A DNA stretch of 60,973 bases from Bacteroidales bacterium UBA1410 (GTDB lineage: Bacteria; Bacteroidota; Bacteroidia; Bacteroidales; Dysgonomonadaceae): contig DBPW01000013.1 in assembly GCA_002305015.1 (NCBI GenBank), forward strand, positions 1 to 60,973. Reading direction: 5' to 3'. Under the pieces are notes generated by a model. That model was given only the letters and a program-made list of their open reading frames with translations, was not told the origin of the DNA and did not search any database. Made by a program: the position numbers and the translations under genes. Positions 27,168 through 36,305 of the stretch are shown here, in pieces (position 1 is the stretch's first letter; the number at the start of each line of letters is the position of its first letter).

Positions 27168-28358
27168 TTAATTTCCAATATATATTGAATAGTTGTTACG
27201 GCAAGTATCCAACGTTTCCAAATTAAAATAGCTTTGATGTGCAAAATTAAGATATTTTATAATAAAAAAGGCATTGAAATGGTGAAAAAACCGTTTGCGG
27301 AATGAAACGATGGAGGCACAGTTGGCGTTGCAGTCCAAAATGGCGTCCTGCATATGATTGCGCCGGATAAATTCTTGCAAAGACGGGTGCAGTTGCTCGA
27401 TTTGTTTCTCAACTTCCCTTTCGGGTTGTTTAAAAAATAGTGCAATTCGGTCGAAAAGTTCTTTCAGTGCCACAAAAGCATCCATCGAATATACGTTGAT
27501 TCGGCCGTTGGGTTCGGCGATGATTTTTTGCAATGCCGGACCTGTACCAAACGGCACCCTTTCCGAGAAACGTGCCATCGGATATACAAATACCTCATCC
27601 AATACGGCAACTTTTCCCATCGGGAATATTTTTTGCAAGAAATAAAAATCTTCCCCTCCTTGCTGCCTTCCCATTCCTCCGGCACGTACATAGGCATCGG
27701 CAGTGACAGCAAAAGCCGACCCTATGGTGTGATAGTAATACGGAAAGCCGGTAAATTTCAACGCTTTTTCGAAATACCGAAGATAAGCCTCATACTCGCG
27801 TATGGCTTTTTCGATAGTTTCGTCGTTGTTTTGTACCCGGTGATGAAAATTGTGGATGCTGCAGCACACCTTTTTGTCTTGAAAAGCCCGGTGAATATCC
27901 CGAAGATAATTTTTCGAAACGGTACAATCGGCATCCAACGAAACGAGTATTCCCTCAGGGTTACCCGTTTTGTAAAAATAATCGACCGCCAAATCCATAC
28001 CGATTTTTCGGGCTAATCCCACGCCACCATGCTTTTTAGGAAGATTTTCAACAATAACCGGCACAAAAAGCATGCGGTCGGTTGAGAAGGTTTGGGAAAA
28101 TTGCTGCACTTCACGATACGTTTTTCTGTTTTGATCCACTACTTCTTTGCTCGATTTCACCGTCGAATTTATCACCACCACCACTATGGTGTTTGTATCG
28201 GGAGGATCGCAGGCTGTAAGGTCGGCAAGGGTGAAGTTCAGCTCATATTCGTCGTAACACGGTATGACCACCGCCATATCGGCCAAAAATCTTTCCGGAA
28301 GCGACGGTTGGAGATATTCGCTTCGCTGTTTTTGAAGATATGCCGGCCAATGTTTCAT
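27168..28358 (-). CDS. GT2 family glycosyltransferase
   Basis: 396-residue soluble GT-A transferase. MAVVIPCYDEYELNFTLADL at 28-47 opens the nucleotide-binding fold; SLDADCTVS at 140-148 supplies the DxD metal motif; GGEDFYFLQKI near 230 is the acidic acceptor-side motif. No membrane helices are evident, so it likely acts on a lipid- or protein-linked acceptor in the cytoplasm. The neighbours do not identify a pathway. The bidirectional terminator at 28382-28419 separates it from ompH upstream. Confidence 0.85.
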   Translation of the reverse strand: MKHWPAYLQKQRSEYLQPSLPERFLADMAVVIPCYDEYELNFTLADLTACDPPDTNTIVVVVINSTVKSSKEVVDQNRKTYREVQQFSQTFSTDRMLFVPVIVENLPKKHGGVGLARKIGMDLAVDYFYKTGNPEGILVSLDADCTVSKNYLRDIHRAFQDKKVCCSIHNFHHRVQNNDETIEKAIREYEAYLRYFEKALKFTGFPYYYHTIGSAFAVTADAYVRAGGMGRQQGGEDFYFLQKIFPMGKVAVLDEVFVYPMARFSERVPFGTGPALQKIIAEPNGRINVYSMDAFVALKELFDRIALFFKQPEREVEKQIEQLHPSLQEFIRRNHMQDAILDCNANCASIVSFRKRFFHHFNAFFIIKYLNFAHQSYFNLETLDTCRNNYSIYIGN

Positions 28359-28381
28359 AAACGATCACAAAGGTACGAATA

Positions 28382-28419
28382 AAAAATGAGGTTCTTTTTC
28401 AGGGAAGAACCTCATTTTT
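28382..28419. terminator. bidirectional terminator between ompH and the GT2 gene
   Basis: A perfect 15-bp inverted repeat: AAAAATGAGGTTCTT and AAGAACCTCATTTTT around an 8-base loop. A/T runs on both sides let it work in either direction; here it ends the ompH transcript. Confidence 0.85.
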
Positions 28420-28441
28420 GGTATGGCGTTAAACGCCCATT

Positions 28442-29077
28442 TTATTTCTTTTTTTCTGTAGCCGGAGCCACGGTCGTCGGACCGTATTTGTTGTTCAGAA
28501 AACGTATGACTTCTTGGGTAATGTCGTATTTTTTATCGGCATACAGGATATTGTCGGATGCCGTATTGCTGAAAATGATTTCGTAATTCTTATCCTTATT
28601 AAATTCAACAAGATTGGTTTTAATGGTATCGGCCAATTGAATGTTCAGCTTTTGTTGCTCGATTGCAAATTCTTGCGATAGTTTTTGCGCAATCTGTTGA
28701 TATTCTTGTTGCATTTTCAGAATGCGCTGTTGTTCCTGTTCAGCCCTTTCCTGGCTTAAGAAGGCATTGTTTTGCAATTTGCGTTGAAATTCCTGAGCTG
28801 CCGAATTCAACTGGGCTTCTTTTTGGTTTAACGTTGCCCTTGAACTTTCTTCTTTGCGCATCAATGCTTCATTCAGATCCTTAGCAAAATTATAATTGGT
28901 TAAGAGCGAATCCACATTAACATAAGCAACGGGCAATATAAAGGAAGAGTCGGCAGGATTAAACCGTATTTGCATTTTTTCGCCGGAGGAAGGTCGCGAA
29001 GTAAAAAACAAAATGTAAAGCGCAATAAGTCCGGCGGCCAATACACCATTAATTATATAAAAATAAGAATTCTTCAT
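28442..29077 (-). CDS. OmpH/Skp family periplasmic chaperone
   Basis: 211 residues. A hydrophobic N-terminal segment (IINGVLAAGLIALYILFF) without a clear cleavage site suggests it is membrane-anchored. After it, PVAYVNVDSLLTNYNFAKD is the Skp beta strand, followed by about 90 residues of heptad-rich coiled coil (the tentacles) and a C-terminal strand region YEIIFSNTASDNILYADKKYDIT. Skp-like proteins hold unfolded outer-membrane proteins in the periplasm. The C-terminus is low in complexity. Co-transcribed with the small membrane protein 14 bases upstream. Confidence 0.85.
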   Translation of the reverse strand: MKNSYFYIINGVLAAGLIALYILFFTSRPSSGEKMQIRFNPADSSFILPVAYVNVDSLLTNYNFAKDLNEALMRKEESSRATLNQKEAQLNSAAQEFQRKLQNNAFLSQERAEQEQQRILKMQQEYQQIAQKLSQEFAIEQQKLNIQLADTIKTNLVEFNKDKNYEIIFSNTASDNILYADKKYDITQEVIRFLNNKYGPTTVAPATEKKK

Positions 29078-29091
29078 TATTCCTTCAATTT

Positions 29092-29319
29092 TTATTTATG
29101 GTTATTCGATTTCAACATAAGTTCCACAGGACTTACTTTAGCTCGCATTTGTGCATCTTGCGAGGTAGCACAACCGATTCCTCTTTCCTGCATAGCTTTA
29201 TTTTCGCCAATGTGAATCTCGGGAAATTTCCCTTCTTTGGTGAAGAAAACTTTCACACCCATGAATAAAACAGCGATAAAAAGTAAAGCGGCACCCATAA
29301 GAATTGTTTTTAACATCAT
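29092..29319 (-). CDS. small conserved membrane protein
   Basis: 75 residues: an N-terminal membrane helix (LMGAALLFIAVLFMGVKVFF) and a short polar domain with FPEIHIGENKAMQERGIGCATSQDAQ. This HIG-NKA-GIGCA-SQD pattern is one I associate with short Bacteroidales proteins annotated only as membrane or secreted. A well-formed -7 box lies upstream, and ompH follows after 14 bases, supporting a real gene. The function is unknown; the conserved Cys could be structural. Confidence 0.7.
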   Translation of the reverse strand: MMLKTILMGAALLFIAVLFMGVKVFFTKEGKFPEIHIGENKAMQERGIGCATSQDAQMRAKVSPVELMLKSNNHK

Positions 29320-29351
29320 CTTTATTTTTAATTATTCGCTAAATTGTACCG

Positions 29352-29359
29352 CAAAGATA
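29352..29359 (-). promoter_or_regulatory. -7 element TATCTTTG for the small membrane protein/ompH operon
   Basis: Exact TAnnTTTG match on the minus strand, about 33 bases ahead of the start codon. A -33 TTTG is not seen at the ideal place. Confidence 0.5.
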
Positions 29360-29409
29360 GTGTAATTGCAGAATTAAACCATATTTTTTTGGTTATAATG
29401 AGCTATTTT

Positions 29410-29440
29410 TTTGTCGGACGGAACTTTTCTTGTATTTTTA
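29410..29440 (+). promoter_or_regulatory. promoter for pepD
   Basis: TTTG at 29410-29413, 19 bases, then TATTTTTA at 29433-29440 (one mismatch to TAnnTTTG). Placed about 65 bases ahead of the dipeptidase start. Confidence 0.45.
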
Positions 29441-29505
29441 GCACATTAAACCAAAAGTGGATGCGATTTTAGCGCAAATACAAATTAACCGAAAAATAAA
29501 CGATT

Positions 29506-30963
29506 ATGACGATTAAAGAATTGGATCCCAAAGAGGTTTGGGGCTATTTTTATGAAATCACCCAAATTCCCAGACCTTCTAAAAAAGAAGAAAAAATTCG
29601 GGCCTACTTACTTGATTTTGCCCGTAAACATCAGCTCGAAGCCAAACAGGATAAAGCGGGAAACGTGTTGATCACCAAGCCTGCTGTACCGGGGAAAGAA
29701 CATGTCCCTACCGTCATTCTGCAAGCACACATGGATATGGTATGCGAAAAAAACAGCGATGTGGTTCACGATTTCGACAACGACCCCATCGAAACGGTTA
29801 TCGATGGCGAGTGGGTAAAGGCCAAGGGTACTACTTTGGGTGCCGACAACGGCATAGGTATCGCTGCAGCGTTGGCTGTATTGGCATCGAAAGACCTGGC
29901 ACACGGAAAAATCGAAGCCCTTTTTACCGTCGACGAAGAGACCGGGCTTACGGGAGCCAATTTGTTGGAAGAAAATTTTCTCACCGGAAATATCTTGTTG
30001 AACCTGGATTCCGAGGAGGAAGGTCAAATTTATATCGGTTGTGCCGGAGGGAAAAATACCTGTGCTCGTTTTACCTACAAACCCAAAGAAATTCCCGAGG
30101 GTTATTTTTGGTTTAAAGTACAGGTGAAAGGCCTTCGCGGAGGGCACTCGGGCAGCGATATCGATAAAGGCCTCGGCAATGCCAATAAAATATTGACCCG
30201 GTTTTTATATGCTTTCCTCGACGAAAAGTATAAAATGGCGTTAGCCGAAATTGGTGGCGGAAATCTGCATAATGCCATTCCGCGTGAAGCGTATGCCATA
30301 GCCGGCGTAAAAGATAAATACAAAGAAAACGTACGCGTGAAATTGAATACTTTTCTTGCCGAAATTCAAGAAGAATATCAAGCGGTGGAGCCGAATTTGA
30401 ACATGCTGCTCGAATCGGTGGAGCTACCCTCAGCGATTATTGACGGCAACACGGCAGAGCATCTGATTCTTGCATTGTATGCCTGTCCGCACGGCGTGAT
30501 GCGAATGAGTTACGCTATTCCCGGTCTAGTGGAAACGTCTACCAATCTGGCTGCGGTAAAGATGCTCGATAATCAGGTGATTGAAGTCGTCACTAGTCAG
30601 CGCAGCTCGGTAGAATCGAGCAAAGAAGACGCGGCAAACATGGTGACCTCGGTATTTCGTCTTGCCGGTGCCGAAGTAAGTCAAGGTGAAGGTTATCCCG
30701 GATGGAAACCCAACCCCGATTCCGCAATATTGAAGCAAGCCGTGGAGGTGTATAAAAAATTGTTCAACCAAGAGCCCGAAATCAAAGCCATTCATGCCGG
30801 ACTGGAGTGTGGCCTTTTCCTTAAAAAATATCCCTATTTGGATATGATTTCCATCGGCCCAACCATGACCGATGTGCATTCACCCAACGAAAAAGTGCAT
30901 ATTCCTTCCGTTGCCAAATGGTGGACTTTCTTGGTAAAAATACTGGAAAACCTTTCGGCATAA
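29506..30963 (+). CDS. pepD: aminoacyl-histidine dipeptidase (peptidase M20C)
   Basis: 485-residue cytoplasmic metallodipeptidase of the PepD type. Zinc ligands and catalytic residues are visible: QAHMDMV with His75 and Asp77, LGADNGIG with Asp114, DEETG with Glu144/Glu145, and LDSEEEG near 168-174. The C-terminal GLECGLFLKKYP and SIGPTMTDVHSPNEKV motifs supply the remaining ligands. PepD hydrolyses Xaa-His and other dipeptides, fitting an amino-acid-fermenting lifestyle. The EEP gene follows after 19 bases. Confidence 0.95.
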   Translation: MTIKELDPKEVWGYFYEITQIPRPSKKEEKIRAYLLDFARKHQLEAKQDKAGNVLITKPAVPGKEHVPTVILQAHMDMVCEKNSDVVHDFDNDPIETVIDGEWVKAKGTTLGADNGIGIAAALAVLASKDLAHGKIEALFTVDEETGLTGANLLEENFLTGNILLNLDSEEEGQIYIGCAGGKNTCARFTYKPKEIPEGYFWFKVQVKGLRGGHSGSDIDKGLGNANKILTRFLYAFLDEKYKMALAEIGGGNLHNAIPREAYAIAGVKDKYKENVRVKLNTFLAEIQEEYQAVEPNLNMLLESVELPSAIIDGNTAEHLILALYACPHGVMRMSYAIPGLVETSTNLAAVKMLDNQVIEVVTSQRSSVESSKEDAANMVTSVFRLAGAEVSQGEGYPGWKPNPDSAILKQAVEVYKKLFNQEPEIKAIHAGLECGLFLKKYPYLDMISIGPTMTDVHSPNEKVHIPSVAKWWTFLVKILENLSA

Positions 30964-30982
30964 AGCAACGGTGCAATCGACT

Positions 30983-32032
30983 ATGCGCATTCGTCACCTC
31001 CTTTTTCGCTTACCCGTCGAAACCGTGGTTTTGAGTGTGTTGATGATTCTTCTGAGTGTGAGGTCTTCGGCTCAGGAAAATTTCAGGATCTTGTTTTATA
31101 ATGTGGAGAATCTTTTTGATACGCTCGATGATCCCGCAAAAAACGATGAGGATTTTCTTCCCGAAGGAAAACGCCGTTGGACAGGATGGAAATATAGGGA
31201 AAAGCTGAAAAACATTGCGCGCGTGATAACCGCTGTCGGCGGTATGCAGTCGCCGGCACTGGTCGGATTGTGCGAAGTGGAGAACAATAAGGTGATTTTC
31301 GATCTCACCACAAAGTCGCCCCTGCGTGCGCAGTGCTACGATTATATCGTTACCGATTCGCCCGACAAACGGGGAATGGATGTGGCGCTCCTTTATCAGC
31401 GCCACCGCTTTAACCTTCTCGAAAAGAACGAATATCGCATTCATTTTTCCAAGCCTGCTGCCCGGCCCTCACGCAATATTCTTCATGCCGTAGGCCAACT
31501 GATAAATGGCGATACGCTCGATGTTTTTGTTTGCCATTTCCCTTCGCGCAGCGGTGGCCGTTTGGCAAGTGAACAGGCTCGCGGCGATGCAGCTGCGCTG
31601 TTGCGTAACAAAACCGACAGTTTGTTTCGTCTGCGAGGGAAAGCCTATATCGTCATCATGGGCGATTTCAACGATCAGCCCGACGATAAAAGTCTTTCGC
31701 GCATACTCGGTGCGCAAAAGGTGAGCAATCCCATCACCGAGAAGGGGTTGTACAACTTGTTTTATCATCGCATGAAAGAAATCGATTTCGGTACCTATAA
31801 ATTTCAGGGACATTGGGAGGTGTTGGATCAGTTTATCGTGAGTGGAAATATGTTGTCGACAATTTCTTCCGTTTCGCTGAAGAACAACGAAGCAACGGTT
31901 TTTAATGCCGATTTTTTGTTGGAGGAAGATAAAAACGGAAAGAAACGACCCTATCGTACCTACATGGGACCTGTTTATAAAGGGGGTTTCAGCGATCATC
32001 TGCCCATATACATCGATTTGCGGATCAAATAA
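30983..32032 (+). CDS. secreted endonuclease/exonuclease/phosphatase family protein
   Basis: 349 residues from the ATG giving MRIRHLLFR; a GTG four codons upstream is possible. A signal peptide ends near SVRSSAQ. EEP fold motifs: FRILFYNVENLFD, VGLCEVENNKV (metal Glu), DKRGMDVALLY, IIMGDFNDQPDD (Asp-Phe-Asn), and the final SDHLPIYIDL (catalytic Asp-His). The family includes nucleases and phosphodiesterases; the substrate here is unclear. Its export suggests nucleic acid or phosphoester scavenging in the periplasm or beyond. Confidence 0.87.
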   Translation: MRIRHLLFRLPVETVVLSVLMILLSVRSSAQENFRILFYNVENLFDTLDDPAKNDEDFLPEGKRRWTGWKYREKLKNIARVITAVGGMQSPALVGLCEVENNKVIFDLTTKSPLRAQCYDYIVTDSPDKRGMDVALLYQRHRFNLLEKNEYRIHFSKPAARPSRNILHAVGQLINGDTLDVFVCHFPSRSGGRLASEQARGDAAALLRNKTDSLFRLRGKAYIVIMGDFNDQPDDKSLSRILGAQKVSNPITEKGLYNLFYHRMKEIDFGTYKFQGHWEVLDQFIVSGNMLSTISSVSLKNNEATVFNADFLLEEDKNGKKRPYRTYMGPVYKGGFSDHLPIYIDLRIK

Positions 32033-32072
32033 AAATTATTTAGCCTGCATTTTAAAACTTTATCTTAAATTC

Positions 32073-32104
32073 ATTGTCCATTTAAAGAATTAATTCTATT
32101 TTTG
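32073..32104 (+). promoter_or_regulatory. promoter for tatA
   Basis: ATTG at 32073-32076, 20 bases, TATTTTTG at 32097-32104, the latter an exact TAnnTTTG. About 48 bases separate it from the start codon. Confidence 0.5.
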
Positions 32105-32151
32105 TAGGCAATAGCAATTAACAAATTAAACAATTTAGCAACAGCAGACTT

Positions 32152-32340
32152 ATGAATCCATTACTTTTTAATTTAAACGGTTGGGAAATACCTATTATCG
32201 TTTTGGTTGTTTTGCTTTTATTTGGAGGTAAAAAAATTCCCGAATTTATGAGTGGGTTGGGAAAGGGTATTCGCAGCTTCAAAAAAGGCCTGAACGATAT
32301 CGAGGAGGATATTAAATCCGATCCCACCGAGAATAAATAG
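32152..32340 (+). CDS. tatA: twin-arginine translocase subunit TatA/E
   Basis: 62 residues: one N-terminal membrane helix (IPIIVLVVLLLFGG), the hinge FGGKKIPEF, and an amphipathic helix MSGLGKGIRSFKKGL, then an acidic tail. This is the standard TatA build. It forms the protein-conducting pore recruited by TatC for folded Tat substrates. No separate TatB is present nearby, as usual for Bacteroidetes where TatA may do both jobs. A gap of 175 bases with no gene precedes tatC. Confidence 0.93.
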   Translation: MNPLLFNLNGWEIPIIVLVVLLLFGGKKIPEFMSGLGKGIRSFKKGLNDIEEDIKSDPTENK

Positions 32341-32515
32341 TAAAACCGCCTCCACTTGATATACAAAGGGACGTACCAAATACGCGCAATACGATGTTTG
32401 CGTATCGATTTTTCTCCATTGATATGCGAAACGCAGACGTGGTGAGGAGGAGGTTGCGCGTATATTTTCGGATATTTTTATCGGAAACAAAAAATTATAG
32501 GGACAATAGAAATCG

Positions 32516-33343
32516 ATGAGTGAGAAAGAAATGTCCTTTTGGGATCATCTTGAAGAATTCCGATGGACTTTAATACGAATTATTATAGCCGTTGCCGTTC
32601 TTACCGTTGTGGGGCTGATTATCATGCCGAAAATATTCGATTCCGTTATTTTGGCTCCTCGTTCCTCCGATTTTGTTACGTATCGTTTCCTGGAAAACGC
32701 AAGTAAGTATATTCCTTTTATGCCGGATTTTTCTGCGGAGTCTTTTAATGTCAAGATATTGAATATTAACATGACGACGCAGTTTATGACCTACATTTCA
32801 ACTTCTTTTGCTTTTGCCATTCTTTTTTCCATTCCTTATATTTTGTATGAAATATGGAGATTCATCAGTCCGGCTCTCTATGAAAATGAAATCAAAGGGA
32901 TCAAAACCGCCTTCGGTTTTGGCGGATTGATGTTTGTTTTGGGATGCCTTGTAGGTTATTTTATTGTTTTCCCCCTTATTTTCCGCTTTTTGATTACCTT
33001 CGAATTGAGCGAAGCTATTGAGAATATGATTTCGCTCGATTCCTACATGAGCAATTTCTACACGCTGATTCTGATTATGGGAGTTGTTTTCGAACTCCCT
33101 CTGTTGTGTTGGCTACTGTCTAATCTCGGGCTCATTTACCGTTCTTTCTTCAAAAAATATCGCCGACATGCCATTGTCGGAGCATTGGTACTCGCCGCTC
33201 TTATTACGCCTTCGGGAGACCCCTTCTCTCTTTTTGTGGTAACCATCCCGCTCTATTTGTTGTGGGAAATCAGTGCGTTGATCGTTAAGAAAGATCCGGT
33301 GGAAGAACCGGAACAAGATATCGTGCCGACCGTATTCGAATAA
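32516..33343 (+). CDS. tatC: twin-arginine translocase subunit TatC
   Basis: 275-residue receptor subunit for twin-arginine signal peptides. It begins with SFWDHLEEFRWTLIR, the conserved cytoplasmic HLEELR-type motif carrying the signal-binding Glu. Six membrane helices follow, with SIPYILYEIWRFISPALYENE and the late ALITPSGDPFSL motif typical of TatC. The insertion at about 45-70 is a feature seen in Bacteroidetes TatC. It likely works with the TatA just upstream. Confidence 0.95.
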   Translation: MSEKEMSFWDHLEEFRWTLIRIIIAVAVLTVVGLIIMPKIFDSVILAPRSSDFVTYRFLENASKYIPFMPDFSAESFNVKILNINMTTQFMTYISTSFAFAILFSIPYILYEIWRFISPALYENEIKGIKTAFGFGGLMFVLGCLVGYFIVFPLIFRFLITFELSEAIENMISLDSYMSNFYTLILIMGVVFELPLLCWLLSNLGLIYRSFFKKYRRHAIVGALVLAALITPSGDPFSLFVVTIPLYLLWEISALIVKKDPVEEPEQDIVPTVFE

Positions 33344-33420
33344 AAATCGTCATTTAACGGCAATACCTTTCATTCCCATTTTCCTCACGTTGGTGTGCGT
33401 AATCTAGGGGTGCCTGATCG

Positions 33421-33804
33421 TTAAAGATGTTTTGCGGCAATAACTTCAATTTCCACCAATGCTTGTTTGGGAATGGCTTTCACGGCAACAGCAGAACGTG
33501 CCGGGAATGTTCCGGTAAATTGGGTGGCATATACCGCATTCATTTCGTTGAAAAGCGACATGTCGGCTAAAAATACGGTGGTTTTTACAATATGATCCAT
33601 TGTCAAACCGGCTTCAGCCAAAATGGCCTTGATGTTTTTAAACACCTGTTCGGTTTGTTCTTTTATCTCGCCCGGCACCATCGAACCGGTTGAAGGATCA
33701 ATGGGCAGTTGACCCGAAACAAAAACCAAGTCGTTGGTTTCAACTGCCTGTGAATAAGGACCTATGGCTGCCGGAGCCTCTTGTGTAGCAATCGATTTTT
33801 TCAT
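33421..33804 (-). CDS. ridA: RidA family enamine/imine deaminase
   Basis: 127 residues, the normal RidA size. SQAVETNDLVFVSGQLPIDP, then FKNIKAILAEAGLTMDHIVKTTVFLADM, and the active-site Arg in FPARSAVAVKAIPKQALVEIE. RidA hydrolyses reactive 2-aminoacrylate and related enamines made by PLP enzymes to the keto acid and ammonia. It follows rlmB on the same strand with 21 bases between, so co-transcription is likely. Confidence 0.93.
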   Translation of the reverse strand: MKKSIATQEAPAAIGPYSQAVETNDLVFVSGQLPIDPSTGSMVPGEIKEQTEQVFKNIKAILAEAGLTMDHIVKTTVFLADMSLFNEMNAVYATQFTGTFPARSAVAVKAIPKQALVEIEVIAAKHL

Positions 33805-33825
33805 GCGAAGAGTGTTTTAAACGTT

Positions 33826-34593
33826 TTACCTTTCTTTTTTTGCTTTTTCCTGACGCTGTCGGATTACCTCATAAATCAGAATGCCTGCCGCCACCGACAC
33901 GTTGAGCGATCCGATGGTGCCAAACTGCGGAATCCTGACCAACTCGTCGCTGATGCGCAGAATTTCGGTCGAAACTCCTTTGTCTTCCGAACCCATCACG
34001 AGTGCCGTAGGAACCGAAAAATCGCATTCGGTATAATTTCTTGCCGCTTTTTCGCTGGCAGCAACCACTTTTATTCCGCTGTTTTTCAGATAGACAACCG
34101 CTTCTTTCAGATGTTGTTCCCTACATACCGGGATGCGGTGCAATGCTCCGGCCGAGGTTTTTACGGCGTCGGCATTTGCCGAAACACTACCGCGCGAAGG
34201 AATGACGATGGCATCCACTCCCGCCACTTCACACGTACGGGCAATGGCGCCGAAATTGCGCACGTCGGTTATGCCGTCCAATACGACGATAAACGGATTT
34301 TTCCCTTGTTCGTAGAGCAGCGGAACAAGTTGATCCAAACGCTGATAGGTGATTGGCGATGTAAAAGCAATGACGCCTTGGTGATTTTTTTGCGTGAAGC
34401 GGTTGATGCGTTCCACCGGCACTTTTTGCATCGGAATTTCGTGTGTGCGCAGTACGATCTGCAATTCGTTGTACAGCTCACCCTGCAAGCCCTGTTTTAC
34501 CAGCACTTTATCGATATCTTTTCCGGCTTCGGCAGCCTCGATGACGGCACGAATGCCGAAAATCATTTCTTTTTCTTTCATTATGTTAGTCAT
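33826..34593 (-). CDS. rlmB: 23S rRNA (guanosine-2'-O)-methyltransferase, RlmB/TrmH type
   Basis: 255-residue SPOUT methyltransferase. An N-terminal substrate-binding domain (EMIFGIRAVIEAAEAGKDI, about 9-27) is followed by the SPOUT core with motif 1 DVRNFGAIARTCE, motif 2 VMGSEDKGVS and motif 3 IPQFGTIGSLNVSVAAG, which form the knotted SAM site. Family members methylate G2251 of 23S rRNA (E. coli numbering). An alternative start four codons later (MKEKEMIFG) is equally likely. Sits 15 bases after recN. Confidence 0.92.
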   Translation of the reverse strand: MTNIMKEKEMIFGIRAVIEAAEAGKDIDKVLVKQGLQGELYNELQIVLRTHEIPMQKVPVERINRFTQKNHQGVIAFTSPITYQRLDQLVPLLYEQGKNPFIVVLDGITDVRNFGAIARTCEVAGVDAIVIPSRGSVSANADAVKTSAGALHRIPVCREQHLKEAVVYLKNSGIKVVAASEKAARNYTECDFSVPTALVMGSEDKGVSTEILRISDELVRIPQFGTIGSLNVSVAAGILIYEVIRQRQEKAKKER

Positions 34594-34608
34594 TGACGGT
34601 TGTTGGCG

Positions 34609-36273
34609 TCAACCATTGACACCAAGCATAACCTTTGCATTTTCAATTGCTTCTGCTGTTGTTTCGGCGCCACTGAGCATTCGGGCAATTTCCGGTACAC
34701 GTTCCTCTTCCGAAAGTTTTTTCATGTACGTATGGGTGCCCTCGTCTTTCTCTTCCTTGTAAACCACATAGTGGGTATATCCCTTTGAAGCGATTTGGGG
34801 CAGGTGGGTGATGGCTATGACCTGCATATCGCTGCCCATTTGTTGCATGATGGAGCCCATTTTGTCGGCCATTTCGCCGGAAGTGCCGGTATCTATTTCG
34901 TCGAAAATAATCGTGGGCAGTGCCGTTGCACCTGCAATCAGGGCTTTTATGCAAAGCATCAGGCGCGAAATTTCGCCTCCCGAGGCAATTTGTTCCAGGG
35001 GCTGCGGCTCGGTATTCTTGTTGGCCGAAAACCAAAACCGGATTCGGTCTATTCCGGTTTCGTCGGGCTGTGTCTTTTCCGCTATGCGGATTTCGAAGCG
35101 TGCATTGGGTATGCCCAGGTAGGCAAGCATTTCGATCAGGCGGTTCTCGATGGAAGGAACAGCGGCGCACCGTATTTCGCTCAATCGACGGGCTTTTTCG
35201 AGCATATCCTCGCGTTTTTCTTTCCCTTCTTTTTCCAGCGCGGCAATTTTCTCGTCCAGCGATTCGCTGTTTTTCAGCTTTGCGGCAATTTCCTGTTGAA
35301 GGTCGATAAGCGCTTGCACACCCGATACGCCGTGTTTTTTCTCCAGACCATAAATCAAACTCAACCGGTCTTCAATCCACTGTTGACGCTCGGGGTTGAA
35401 GTCCACCTCTTCAAAAAGCGCTTCGGCTTCCTGTCGCACATCTTTCAGGTCGATGTAGGCCGACTCGATGCGTGCGGCAATATCCTCCGCTTTCGGGAAA
35501 ACATGCCGTATGCTTCGGGCACTGTTCAATGCCGATTTCAGCATGGATTCCACGTTTTGTTCGTTTCCCGAAAGCAGCGACGTGAGTGCAAACAATGCCG
35601 ATTTGATCTCTTCGGCATGGGTAATGGCTTCCAGTTCTGCCTCGAGGGTTTCTTGCTCTTCGGGCTGTAATGCGGCGTCAGCCAGTGTCTGAAACTGAAA
35701 CCGCAAGTAATCCTCTTCCTCTTTGTTTTTTTGGGAAAGCTCCCGCAGGTTGTTCAACTGCTTTTCGGCAGAACAAAATGCCGCATAGGCCTCGGCATAG
35801 GCGTTGCGCAACCCCTGCGTTTGTGCCAGCGAGTCGATCACTATCAATTGAAAAAGCTCATCGTTAAGGGCAAGATTCTGATGCTGCGAATGGATATCGA
35901 TGAGGCGGTTTCCCAGTTCTTTCAGATCGTTGAGATAGACGGGCGAATCGTTCACAAACGCCCGCGATCTGCCGTTCGACCATACCTCGCGACGCAAGAT
36001 CAATTCGTTTTCGTCGTATATCCAGTCGTGCTCTTCAAAAAACGACTTGAGATCATATTTCGAAATGTCGAAAACGCTTTCAACCGTACATTTGGTTTCC
36101 CCCTGCTTGATGTGTCGGCTTTCGGCACGTTGACCCAGCACCAGCGAAAGTGCCCCCAAAATGATGGATTTCCCTGCTCCGGTTTCACCGGTGATGACCG
36201 AGAAGCCGGGTCCGAAATCCATGTCCAGATAATCGATCAATGCATAGTTGGTAATGGTAAGCGATTTGAGCAT
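34609..36273 (-). CDS. recN: DNA repair protein RecN
   Basis: 554-residue SMC-like ATPase for double-strand-break repair. Walker A TGETGAGKSIILGAL at 28-42; a long coiled coil across about 150-370; ABC signature IASGGEISRLMLCIKAL; Walker B PTIIFDEIDTGTSG; and the D/H-loop region VIAITHLPQIAS. All are intact and the length is normal. First in a recN-rlmB-ridA run on the minus strand. Confidence 0.96.
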   Translation of the reverse strand: MLKSLTITNYALIDYLDMDFGPGFSVITGETGAGKSIILGALSLVLGQRAESRHIKQGETKCTVESVFDISKYDLKSFFEEHDWIYDENELILRREVWSNGRSRAFVNDSPVYLNDLKELGNRLIDIHSQHQNLALNDELFQLIVIDSLAQTQGLRNAYAEAYAAFCSAEKQLNNLRELSQKNKEEEDYLRFQFQTLADAALQPEEQETLEAELEAITHAEEIKSALFALTSLLSGNEQNVESMLKSALNSARSIRHVFPKAEDIAARIESAYIDLKDVRQEAEALFEEVDFNPERQQWIEDRLSLIYGLEKKHGVSGVQALIDLQQEIAAKLKNSESLDEKIAALEKEGKEKREDMLEKARRLSEIRCAAVPSIENRLIEMLAYLGIPNARFEIRIAEKTQPDETGIDRIRFWFSANKNTEPQPLEQIASGGEISRLMLCIKALIAGATALPTIIFDEIDTGTSGEMADKMGSIMQQMGSDMQVIAITHLPQIASKGYTHYVVYKEEKDEGTHTYMKKLSEEERVPEIARMLSGAETTAEAIENAKVMLGVNG

Positions 36274-36305
36274 ATGAAATAATGTCGGAGATTATCCTTT
36301 CGATT

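Noticed and set aside
34795..35670. a 291-codon plus-strand frame opposite recN
   Set aside because: The recN motifs are all intact on the other strand; this frame is Phe/Gly-rich shadow sequence.
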